Shown one piece after another: positions 1-5,337 of a stretch of DNA of 9,790 nucleotides (position 1 is its first letter; each line of letters starts with the position of its first letter). The notes beneath the pieces were generated by a model, which was not told the origin of the DNA, searched no databases, and saw only the letters and a program-made list of their open reading frames with translations. This DNA comes from Stenotrophomonas sp. (GTDB lineage Bacteria > Pseudomonadota > Gammaproteobacteria > Xanthomonadales > Xanthomonadaceae), in contig DQIG01000137.1 of NCBI GenBank assembly GCA_003525885.1, forward strand, positions 1 to 9,790, in the 5' to 3' direction. The position numbers and the translations under genes were made by a program.

Positions 1-51
1 CCCCCACCCGACCACCCATCAGGATACACTTCGTGGGAGGTCGGGTGGGGG
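1..51. repeat. Long inverted repeat at the left edge
   Basis: Positions 1-13 (CCCCCACCCGACC) are perfectly complementary to 39-51 (GGTCGGGTGGGGG). Inside, CCCA at 15-18 pairs with TGGG at 34-37 across one A-A mismatch, leaving a loop of about 15 nt. This makes a GC-rich hairpin of 17 pairs. It has no T-run on the + strand, so it is not a standard intrinsic terminator in that direction. The arm begins at the first base of the window, so the stem may extend further left. Its function is unknown; it could be the end of an upstream transcript or an operator-like palindrome. Confidence 0.6.
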
Positions 52-71
52 CGTGGGCCGGTGCCGTAACG

Positions 72-94
72 AAAATGCTCATCCGAGCATTTTT
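72..94. terminator. Terminator-like hairpin upstream of hisB
   Basis: AAAATGCTC (72-80) and GAGCATTTT (85-93) form a perfect 9-bp stem with an ATCC tetraloop, followed by one more T. The A-run on the left and T-run on the right mean it could act in both directions, with the U-tract made by the stem's own edge. It probably separates hisB from the unseen upstream gene. The GC core is short (GCTC), so efficiency is uncertain. Confidence 0.5.
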
Positions 95-106
95 CAAACA
101 GACTCC

Positions 107-128
107 AAGATTGCCCGAAGATTGCCGA
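107..128. repeat. Tandem 11-bp direct repeat in the hisB leader
   Basis: AAGATTGCC occurs at 107-115 and again at 118-126, exactly 11 bp apart, about one helical turn. Each copy is followed by a CG/GA step. This spacing is typical of a regulator that binds two half-sites on one face of DNA, but no known regulator motif is recognised here. Each copy also contains a TTGCC that could be read as a weak -35 element. Confidence 0.4.
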
Positions 129-149
129 ACGAGCGCGCGATACGCACAA

Positions 150-177
150 TTGATTCCACGCCGCAGAGGTCTATAGG
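150..177 (+). promoter_or_regulatory. Possible hisB promoter, leaderless-type
   Basis: TTGATT (150-155) and TATAGG (172-177) are 16 bp apart and each matches the sigma-70 consensus at 4 of 6 positions. Transcription would begin about 7-9 nt after the -10, at or just before the hisB ATG at 186. That would explain why no Shine-Dalgarno sequence lies at the right distance; the nearest, AGAGG at 165-169, is 16 nt away. An alternative pair, TTGCCG 122-127 with CACAAT 145-150, is similarly weak. Confidence 0.3.
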
Positions 178-185
178 CCCTTCGC

Positions 186-788
186 ATGCGCACCGCCTCG
201 ATCAATCGCAAGACCCACGAGACCCAGATCGCGGTCTCGGTCAACCTCGATGGAACCGGGACTTACGACGTCTCGACCGGCATCGGTTTCCTCGATCACA
301 TGATCGAGCAGTTCTCGCGCCATTCGCTGATCGACATTACCTGCCATATCCAGGGCGACCTCCATGTGGACCAGCACCACACGACCGAGGACAGCGCCAT
401 CGCGATCGGCCAGGCGATTGCTCAAGCCTTGGGCGACAAGGCGGGTATCGGCCGCTACGGCGACGTCCATTCGCCGATGGACGAGGCGCTGAGCCGCGTC
501 TCGCTCGACATTTCGGGCCGTCCCTACTTCGTGTGGAAGGCCGGTTTCACGCAGGAGAAGCTGGGCGAGTTCGACACCGAGCTGGTCGAGCACTGGTTCC
601 ACTCGATCTCGCAGGCCGTGGGCATCACCCTGCACATGGAACTGCTCTACGGCACCAACAACCACCACATCTGCGAAGGTCTGTTCAAGGGCTTCGCCCG
701 CGCCATGCGTACGGCGGTGGAGCTTGACCCGCGCAAGGGCGGGGCGATCCCCTCGACCAAGGGCATTCTCGGCGGAGACACTCTGTAA
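186..788 (+). CDS. hisB: Imidazoleglycerol-phosphate dehydratase (HisB)
   Basis: HisB is a manganese enzyme that dehydrates imidazole glycerol phosphate to imidazole acetol phosphate in cytoplasmic histidine synthesis. The 200-residue product matches the usual length of the monofunctional enzyme; there is no fused phosphatase domain as in enteric HisB. The two metal-binding repeats are visible: HHTTED at 64-69 and NHHICE at 159-164, plus GIGFLDHM at 32-39 and a C-terminal PSTKGILGG. The ATG at 186 begins the conserved R-T-A-S-I-N-R-x-T-x-E-T opening, so the start is secure even though no Shine-Dalgarno sequence is well placed. Its TAA overlaps the next gene's ATG by one base, suggesting coupled translation. 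It is the first gene of the his cluster seen here. Confidence 0.97.
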   Translation: MRTASINRKTHETQIAVSVNLDGTGTYDVSTGIGFLDHMIEQFSRHSLIDITCHIQGDLHVDQHHTTEDSAIAIGQAIAQALGDKAGIGRYGDVHSPMDEALSRVSLDISGRPYFVWKAGFTQEKLGEFDTELVEHWFHSISQAVGITLHMELLYGTNNHHICEGLFKGFARAMRTAVELDPRKGGAIPSTKGILGGDTL

Positions 789-1081
789 TGGCACTTTTCA
801 TCCTTTCGCTTCGCTACATCGCCCCCGTCGAGCAGGTCGATGCGCTGCTGGATGAGCATGTCGAGTGGCTGCGCGGCCATCACGCCGCCGGTCGCTTTGT
901 CGCCTGGGGCCGCAAGGTTCCGCGCGAGGGCGGCATCATCCTTGCCAAGGGCGACAGCCGCGAGGCCGTGGCCGCGCTCGCCGCGACCGATCCTTTCGTC
1001 GCGGGCGTCGTGGCCGAAGTCGAAGTGATCGAATGGGCGCCGGGCTTCCTCGACGACAGCGTGGCCGGGCTCGCCGGATGA
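788..1081 (+). CDS. YciI-family protein inside the his cluster
   Basis: This 97-residue protein has the ferredoxin-like alpha+beta pattern of the YciI family: an opening beta strand (ALFILSLRY), a helix containing the conserved His24 (DEHVEWLRGHHAAG), a second strand, and a conserved D-P-F at 68-70 near the start of the last helix. YciI proteins are small, often dimeric, with a presumed enzymatic His; few have a proven reaction and I do not assign one. The gene is wedged between hisB (1-base overlap) and hisH (4-base ATGA overlap), so it is certainly co-translated with histidine enzymes. A role near the pathway, such as handling a reactive intermediate, is inference only. Its base composition resembles its neighbours, so it does not look newly acquired. 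Confidence 0.88.
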   Translation: MALFILSLRYIAPVEQVDALLDEHVEWLRGHHAAGRFVAWGRKVPREGGIILAKGDSREAVAALAATDPFVAGVVAEVEVIEWAPGFLDDSVAGLAG

Positions 1082-1701
1082 CTTTGGCGCTGATCGACTA
1101 CGGCGCGGGCAACCTGTACTCGGTGGCGAACGCACTGCGTGCCGCCGGCGCCGAGGATGTGGCGATCACCGCGAATCCCGATGTCGTGCGCGCGGCGGAC
1201 CGTATCGTGCTGCCGGGCGTGGGCTCGTTCCGCGCCTGCGCCGAAGGGCTCTGGGGCATTGCCGGCATGGTGGAGGCGATGAACGAGCGCGTTCACGTGG
1301 GCGGCGCGCCGTTCCTCGGCATTTGCGTGGGCATGCAGCTTCTCGCCACGCGCGGGCTGGAGCATGGCGTAACCGCCGGGCTCGACTGGATCGGCGGACA
1401 GGTCCAGCTGATCGAGCGCACCGATCCCGCGATCAAGATTCCGCATATGGGCTGGAACGACGTTTCGCTTGGCCGCCAGGATCCGGCGCAGGGCCTGATC
1501 GATCCGGGCGAGGCCTATTTCCTGCACTCCTACCACTTCCAGCCCGATGACGGCGCGCATGTGGCGGCGATGACCGACCACGGCGGCGGCCTTGTTGCGG
1601 CGGTGGCCAAGGACAATGTCGTCGGTGTGCAGTTCCACCCGGAAAAGAGCCAGGCTTACGGTCTGGCGCTGTTGACGCGGTTCCTGGAATGGAAGCCGTG
1701 A
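1078..1701 (+). CDS. hisH: Imidazole glycerol phosphate synthase, glutaminase subunit (HisH)
   Basis: HisH is the class I glutamine amidotransferase subunit that releases ammonia from glutamine and channels it into HisF. The 207-residue product is full length. It shows the N-terminal DYGAGNLYSV strand, the oxyanion PGVGSF at 46-51, the nucleophile Cys83 in GICVGMQ, and the His187/Glu189 pair in QFHPEKS, so the catalytic triad is complete. The start at 1078 overlaps the preceding stop as ATGA. The frame stays open upstream to 865, but that extension lies over yciI and does not resemble the family. hisF, the partner, is two genes downstream, with the REP-like element and hisA between. Confidence 0.97.
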   Translation: MTLALIDYGAGNLYSVANALRAAGAEDVAITANPDVVRAADRIVLPGVGSFRACAEGLWGIAGMVEAMNERVHVGGAPFLGICVGMQLLATRGLEHGVTAGLDWIGGQVQLIERTDPAIKIPHMGWNDVSLGRQDPAQGLIDPGEAYFLHSYHFQPDDGAHVAAMTDHGGGLVAAVAKDNVVGVQFHPEKSQAYGLALLTRFLEWKP

Positions 1702-1721
1702 GCTTCGGCAGCATGCACTTT

Positions 1722-1817
1722 CTTCGTCATCCCCGCGTAGGCGGGGATCCCACTTTTCTTCTGCTCTCGTCCCGCCCAGCCGCCAGCGGGGCCCCCGCCT
1801 TCGCGGGGGCGACGAAG
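1722..1817. repeat. REP-like palindromic element between hisH and hisA
   Basis: The ends CTTCGTC (1722-1728) and GACGAAG (1811-1817) are perfect inverted repeats. Immediately inside each end is a tight hairpin: ATCCCCGC-GTAG-GCGGGGAT at 1729-1748 and GCCCCCGC-CTTC-GCGGGGGC at 1791-1810, both with 8-bp stems and 4-nt loops. A weaker stem, CCCGC/GCGGG (1771-1775 and 1786-1790), lies between. The two outer hairpins are variants of the same unit in opposite orientation, the layout of a paired REP/BIME element. Such CGTCATCCCCGC-type repeats are known to be abundant in sphingomonads and other proteobacteria. It fills almost the whole gap between hisH and hisA and may stabilise or attenuate the transcript. 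Confidence 0.85.
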
Positions 1818-1839
1818 TAGTACAGGTCAGGATCGCCAG

Positions 1840-2571
1840 ATGATCGTATTTCCCGCCATCGACCTCAAGCAGGGGCAGGTCGTCCGCCTTGCCGAAGGCG
1901 ACATGGATCGCGCCACCGTCTACGGGGACAATCCCGCCGCGCAGGCCATGCTGTTTGCCGAGGCCGGTTCGCAATATCTCCACGTCGTCGATCTCGACGG
2001 TTCCTTTGCGGGCCGCGCCGAAAACCGCGAGGCGGTGGAAGCCATCCTCGACGTGTTCCCCGGCCATGTGCAGCTGGGCGGGGGCATTCGTACCCGCGAA
2101 GCGGTGGCGGGCTGGTTCGAACTGGGCGTCAGCCGCGTGGTCATGGGCACCGCCGCGCTGAAGGACCCGCAGTTCGTCAAGGACATGGCGCAGGAATACC
2201 CCGGCGGCATCGTCGTCGCGGTGGACGCGCGTGACGGCATGGTCGCGACCGAGGGCTGGGCGGAAGTGTCCGACGTGTCGATCGTCGACATGGCCCGCCG
2301 GTTCGAGGATGCGGGCGTTGCCAGCCTGCTGTTCACCGATATCGGCCGCGACGGCCTGCTCAAGGGCGTGAACATCGACGCCACGGTCGATCTGGCGCGC
2401 CGCACCGACCTGCCGGTGATCGCGAGCGGAGGCGTGAAGGGCCTCGACGATATCCGTCTGCTGGCGCTTCATGCGCGCGACGGGATCGAGGGCGTCATCA
2501 CCGGCCGCGCGCTTTACGATGGCCGCCTCGATCTTGCCGCCGCCATCCAGATGGCCGAGCGCGAGGGGTGA
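1840..2571 (+). CDS. hisA: ProFAR isomerase (HisA)
   Basis: HisA is a TIM-barrel enzyme that performs the Amadori rearrangement of ProFAR to PRFAR, the substrate of HisH/HisF. The 243 residues fit the family. Asp8 in PAIDLKQGQVVRL and Asp129 in AVDARDG are the expected catalytic pair. The phosphate-binding GGGIR (80-84) and ASGGV (195-199) loops are present, and RDGMVATEGW is the HisA-specific loop that separates it from HisF. The ATG at 1840 gives the conserved N-terminus and lies 22 nt past the REP-like element. Its TGA overlaps a GTG that may start the next small gene. Confidence 0.97.
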   Translation: MIVFPAIDLKQGQVVRLAEGDMDRATVYGDNPAAQAMLFAEAGSQYLHVVDLDGSFAGRAENREAVEAILDVFPGHVQLGGGIRTREAVAGWFELGVSRVVMGTAALKDPQFVKDMAQEYPGGIVVAVDARDGMVATEGWAEVSDVSIVDMARRFEDAGVASLLFTDIGRDGLLKGVNIDATVDLARRTDLPVIASGGVKGLDDIRLLALHARDGIEGVITGRALYDGRLDLAAAIQMAEREG

Positions 2572-2813
2572 ACGAGAATCGTCTCATGGCGGTTCTGGCG
2601 ATGGTGATCCTGGTGCCGAGCGCGCTCTGGGCGCTGCGCGATTTCCGCGAGGGCAAGGCGAAGCTGCTGCTGTTCAGCCGTGCCCGCTCGAAAGTAGAGA
2701 CCACGCTGGCGGATAATCCGCGCAAGTTCTGGGGCTATTCGGCGTTCAACCTTGCCGTGTGCCTGACGCTGGGCGCATTGTGCGTGATGCTGTTCTTCAA
2801 GCCGGTAGAGTGA
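2568..2813 (+). CDS. Small two-helix membrane protein of unknown function
   Basis: I do not recognise a named family. The 81-residue product has a hydrophobic segment near 7-23 (MAVLAMVILVPSALWAL), a basic middle (about 24-58, with DFREGKAKLLL and ARSKVETTL), and a second hydrophobic segment near 59-78 (AFNLAVCLTLGALCVMLFF). It is probably an inner-membrane hairpin protein. Two starts are possible: GTG at 2568, overlapping the hisA stop as GTGA, or ATG at 2586, giving 75 residues; neither has a strong Shine-Dalgarno sequence. It ends only 4 nt before hisF, and its reading frame fills the hisA-hisF gap without wasted sequence, which supports it being real. Any link to histidine synthesis would be positional only. 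Confidence 0.75.
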   Translation: MNENRLMAVLAMVILVPSALWALRDFREGKAKLLLFSRARSKVETTLADNPRKFWGYSAFNLAVCLTLGALCVMLFFKPVE

Positions 2814-2817
2814 AGAT

Positions 2818-3579
2818 ATGACCGTTCGAATCCGCGTCATTCCCTGCCTCGACGTCCGCGATGGGCGCGTGGTCAAGGGCGTCAACTTCGTCGATCTGAT
2901 CGATGCCGGCGATCCGGTCGAACAGGCCCGCGCCTATGACAAGGCCGGGGCGGACGAGCTGTGCTTCCTCGACATTTCGGCCAGCCATGAAGGCCGCGGC
3001 ACCCTGCTCGATGTGGTGCAGCGCACGGCGGAAGTCTGCTTCATGCCGCTCACCGTGGGCGGCGGCGTGCGCACGGCGGAAGATGCCCGCGCGCTGCTGC
3101 TGGCGGGCGCCGACAAGGTGGCGGTGAATTCCGCCGCCGTCTCGCGCCCCGAAGTGGTGGCCGACATCGCGGAAAAGTTCGGCTCGCAGTGCATCGTCGC
3201 TTCGGTGGATGCGCGGCGGGTGGCGCCGGGTAAGTGGGAAATCTTCACCCACGGCGGCCGCAAGGCGACCGGGATCGACGCGCTGGAGCACGCAGTGAAA
3301 CTGGCCGACTACGGCGCGGGCGAACTGCTGGTTACCTCGATGGACGGCGACGGCACGCAGAACGGCTACGACCTTGCGCTCACCCGCGCGATTGCCGAAT
3401 CCGTTTCGATTCCGGTGGTTGCCAGCGGCGGTGTCGGCAATCTCGACCACCTCGTGGCGGGCGTGACCGAGGGCAAGGCGAGCGCGGTTCTGGCCGCCTC
3501 GATCTTCCACTTCGGCAAGCACTCGATTGCCGAGGCTCACGCTGCCTTGCGCGCGGCGGGATTGCCCGCGCGGGGCTGA
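2818..3579 (+). CDS. hisF: Imidazole glycerol phosphate synthase, cyclase subunit (HisF)
   Basis: HisF uses ammonia from HisH to convert PRFAR into imidazole glycerol phosphate and AICAR. At 253 residues it is full length. The catalytic aspartates are Asp12 (IPCLDVRDGRVVKG) and Asp131 (ASVDARR). GGGVRT at 81-86, the TSMDGDGT segment at 173-180 and ASGGVGN at 202-208 are the phosphate loops expected of the barrel. The ATG lies 4 nt after the small membrane gene, with TAGAG at 2806-2810 as a weak ribosome-binding site. The gene is followed by an independent-looking regulatory region, so the tightly packed his run seems to end here. Confidence 0.97.
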   Translation: MTVRIRVIPCLDVRDGRVVKGVNFVDLIDAGDPVEQARAYDKAGADELCFLDISASHEGRGTLLDVVQRTAEVCFMPLTVGGGVRTAEDARALLLAGADKVAVNSAAVSRPEVVADIAEKFGSQCIVASVDARRVAPGKWEIFTHGGRKATGIDALEHAVKLADYGAGELLVTSMDGDGTQNGYDLALTRAIAESVSIPVVASGGVGNLDHLVAGVTEGKASAVLAASIFHFGKHSIAEAHAALRAAGLPARG

Positions 3580-3587
3580 AAACGGGT

Positions 3588-3636
3588 TTAATGGTTAGTT
3601 AACACCCTGTTTCGAATCGAGACGATCCCTTATACG
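3588..3636 (+). promoter_or_regulatory. CtrA-type site and putative promoter for the PEP-CTERM gene
   Basis: TTAA at 3588-3591 and TTAA at 3599-3602 are separated by exactly 7 nt, the full consensus for the alphaproteobacterial cell-cycle regulator CtrA. Downstream, TATACG at 3631-3636 is a reasonable -10, with no good -35 (TGTTTC region), as expected for an activator-dependent promoter. The centre of the CtrA site would be roughly 48 nt before the predicted start of transcription, slightly further upstream than in typical activated promoters. It sits between the hisF stop and a small secreted-protein gene, so that gene is the likely target. Confidence 0.45.
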
Positions 3637-3644
3637 TACTTGTC

Positions 3645-3686
3645 GCCAGCAGCCCTCCGGCCAAGATCGGAGCAGGCCCTGCTGGC
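3645..3686 (+). promoter_or_regulatory. Structured leader before the PEP-CTERM gene
   Basis: GCCAGCAG (3645-3652) pairs perfectly with CTGCTGGC (3679-3686). Nested inside, CTCCG (3655-3659) pairs with CGGAG (3668-3672) around an 8-nt loop. The result is a two-part hairpin with an internal loop, ending 5 nt before a Shine-Dalgarno sequence (GGAGAGG, 3692-3698). If transcription starts near 3643, the RNA would open directly with this fold. It matches no riboswitch class I know. Confidence 0.4.
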
Positions 3687-3702
3687 TGGTTGGAGAGGTC
3701 CA

Positions 3703-3900
3703 TTGCAGCGTTTTCATGGTAACCCGTTCTCGATTGCTCCGGCTTCGCTGGGCGTCGTCGTGGGTGCCCTGGCACCGCTGCCTGCGCACGCCGCCGATGC
3801 CATCACGCTGCCGGAGCCGAGTGGGATGGTCTTGTTCGGCATCGGTGTTGCCGGGGTCTGGCTCGGACGGCGTTTTTCGCGCGGCAAGACGGGCGACTGA
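3703..3900 (+). CDS. Miniature PEP-CTERM sorting-domain protein
   Basis: Starting from TTG at 3703, which has a good Shine-Dalgarno sequence (GGAGAGG, 3692-3698), the product is 65 residues. It has an N-terminal secretion signal ending in PLPAHA (likely cut after residue 30), then only about six residues, then LPEPSG (36-41), a hydrophobic helix 42-54 (MVLFGIGVAGVWL) and a basic end (GRRFSRGK). This is the PEP-CTERM anchor recognised by exosortase/EpsH-type systems, which move proteins to the cell surface in exopolysaccharide makers, including sphingomonads. There is almost no passenger. The frame stays open to a TTG at 3640, but that extension overlaps the structured leader. No ATG is available in frame, so the start is inferred from the ribosome-binding site. 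Exosortase itself is not in the window. Confidence 0.65.
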   Translation: MQRFHGNPFSIAPASLGVVVGALAPLPAHAADAITLPEPSGMVLFGIGVAGVWLGRRFSRGKTGD

Positions 3901-3962
3901 CGGACGCATCGCCGGCGTGCGGGGCTTGACCCCGGACACCGGCTTGCGCATGGCTTCCCGCG

Positions 3963-4289
3963 ATGAGCACTTCCGACACTCTGGCACGCCTTGAGGCGAC
4001 CATCGCTGCCCGCCGCGATGCCGATCCTTCGTCGAGCTATGTGGCGAGGCTTCACGCCAAGGGCCTCGGCAAGATCGCGCAGAAATTGGGCGAGGAAGGC
4101 ACCGAAACGGTGATCGCCGCGCTGACCGAGGACGACAAGGCGCTGACCGGAGAGGCTGCGGACCTGATTTTCCACCTTATGGTACTGCTAGGTGCTCGTC
4201 AGGTGCCTTTCAGTGCCGTTCTGGCCGAGCTTGATCGCCGCGAGGGCGTTTCGGGGATCGCCGAAAAGGCGGCCCGCCCACAAGCCTGA
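3963..4289 (+). CDS. hisE: Phosphoribosyl-ATP pyrophosphatase (HisE)
   Basis: HisE hydrolyses phosphoribosyl-ATP to phosphoribosyl-AMP, the second step of histidine synthesis. The all-alpha, MazG-like fold is shown by the acidic metal-binding residues in KLGEEGTETVIAAL (Glu44, Glu45, Glu48) and GEAADLIFHLMVLL (Glu64, Asp67). The 108 residues are the size of the stand-alone enzyme; there is no fused HisI domain, unlike the enteric HisIE, and hisI is not in this window. The ATG at 3963 has no clear Shine-Dalgarno sequence, a feature shared with other genes of this block. It follows the PEP-CTERM gene by 62 nt and precedes the HIT gene by 36 nt. Confidence 0.95.
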   Translation: MSTSDTLARLEATIAARRDADPSSSYVARLHAKGLGKIAQKLGEEGTETVIAALTEDDKALTGEAADLIFHLMVLLGARQVPFSAVLAELDRREGVSGIAEKAARPQA

Positions 4290-4325
4290 AAACGTCCACA
4301 AGACTGAAAAAACGCGGAGATTTCG

Positions 4326-4703
4326 ATGCCGATCGACCCCAGGCAGCCTTACGACGACACCAACATCTTCGCGAAGATCCTGCGCGGCGAACTGCCTTGC
4401 GGCAAAGTCTACGAAGATGAATTCGCGCTTGCTTTCAACGACATCCGCCCGCAGGCGCCGGTCCACGTGCTGGTCATCCCCAAGGGCCGCTACGTGTCGT
4501 GGGACGACTTCACCGCCAAGGCGGACGACGGCGAAATCGCCGGCTTCATGCGCGCGGTGGGCAATGTCACCCGCCAGCTCGAACTCGACGGGCCGGGCTA
4601 CCGCCTGATGGTCAACATGGGCACCAACGGCCACCAGGAAGTGCCGCATCTGCACGTCCATATCTTCGGCGTCCGCCAGTTCTTCCAGATGATCGGCGAC
4701 TGA
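4326..4703 (+). CDS. HIT-family (HinT-like) nucleotide hydrolase
   Basis: This 125-residue protein carries the histidine triad at 108-112 (HLHVH), preceded by GxNGHQEVPH, as in HinT/PKCI-type purine nucleoside phosphoramidases that cleave AMP from amine or acyl adducts. The N-terminus has the usual NIFAKILRGELPCGKVYED start. The C-terminus is slightly diverged: the triad is followed by IFGVRQFFQMIGD where many HinT proteins have a VLGGR-like end. The ATG has a good Shine-Dalgarno sequence (GGAG, 4316-4319, 6-nt spacing). A HIT gene next to hisE is common in alphaproteobacteria as far as I recall; both act on nucleotide phosphates, but a shared pathway is not shown here. Confidence 0.92.
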   Translation: MPIDPRQPYDDTNIFAKILRGELPCGKVYEDEFALAFNDIRPQAPVHVLVIPKGRYVSWDDFTAKADDGEIAGFMRAVGNVTRQLELDGPGYRLMVNMGTNGHQEVPHLHVHIFGVRQFFQMIGD

Positions 4704-4787
4704 GCGGGATTCTCGACAAAACCTGAGGAAAACCGGGCCGCCCGCCTCGCGCGGACGGCATGACGTCGGCAATCCTGCAAGCCGGGG

Positions 4788-4815
4788 TTGCACGGCGCAC
4801 CCCTCCCGTTACACA
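4788..4815 (+). promoter_or_regulatory. Possible ybgC-tol promoter
   Basis: TTGCAC (4788-4793) and TACACA (4810-4815) are 16 bp apart, in a 121-nt gap after the HIT gene. The -10 is weak (3 of 6), as is common in alphaproteobacteria. Transcription would start at about 4822-4825, at or just before the ybgC ATG, another leaderless-type arrangement. This gap is the natural place for the envelope operon to acquire its own promoter. Confidence 0.35.
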
Positions 4816-4824
4816 GGCCCCGGC

Positions 4825-5337
4825 ATGAGCGCAGAGACCCCCAGCACGCCCGTTTCATCGCGGGATCCGATCCCGCAAGGCGGCGTCTTCGACGGCCCCG
4901 TCCACCGCTACGCCTTGCGCGTGTTCTATGAGGACACCGACGCGGGCGGGGTGGTCTATCACGCCAATTACATCCGCTGGTTCGAACGCGCGCGCTCCGA
5001 CCTGCTCGACCTGCTCGGCATCGACCAGCGCGCGGCGCTGGATTCGGGCGAGGGGCTCTATACCGTGGCGGAAGTCAACGTGCGCTACCTTTCGCCCGCG
5101 CGCCTGGGCGATGCGGTGGTGATCGAGACTCATGCCCTGCAGGTCGGCCGCGTCAGCTGCACCTTGCGACAGATCGCCCGACGCGGCGAAATCCGGCTTG
5201 CCGAAGCGACGGTAAAGGTCGGGTTCATCAGTCCTGAAGGACGACCGCGCAGACAGCCCGAAGCCTGGCAACAGGCCTTCGCCACCTTACTCGAAAGCTC
5301 CTCGCAGGACCTCCAGCCCGGCCCGGAAGGACAATGA
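4825..5337 (+). CDS. ybgC: Tol-Pal-associated acyl-CoA thioesterase (YbgC)
   Basis: YbgC is a cytoplasmic hotdog-fold thioesterase encoded at the head of tol-pal operons. The diagnostic block at residues 35-49 (YEDTDAGGVVYHANY) contains the catalytic Asp39 and His46, matching Asp18 and His25 of the E. coli enzyme, followed by RWFERARSDLL. At 170 residues it is longer than enteric YbgC because of about 25 extra N-terminal residues (Thr/Ser/Pro-rich, probably disordered) and a longer tail. A downstream start is possible but no better candidate is seen. Its TGA overlaps the tolQ start as ATGA. Sequence style and codon use match the left, sphingomonad-like block. Confidence 0.93.
   Translation: MSAETPSTPVSSRDPIPQGGVFDGPVHRYALRVFYEDTDAGGVVYHANYIRWFERARSDLLDLLGIDQRAALDSGEGLYTVAEVNVRYLSPARLGDAVVIETHALQVGRVSCTLRQIARRGEIRLAEATVKVGFISPEGRPRRQPEAWQQAFATLLESSSQDLQPGPEGQ

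Noticed and set aside
53..727. 224-codon open frame over the leader and hisB on the + strand
   Set aside because: It is an Arg/His/Pro-rich shifted frame of hisB with no recognisable domain.
880..2472. 530-codon reverse-strand open frame
   Set aside because: It lies antisense to yciI, hisH and hisA, whose motifs are clear. It is kept open by high GC, and its middle is just the translated REP-like element.
3926..3954. TTGACC at 3926 as a hisE promoter
   Set aside because: No acceptable -10 lies 16-18 nt downstream, and the TTGACC is part of a small CGGGG/CCCCG inverted repeat.
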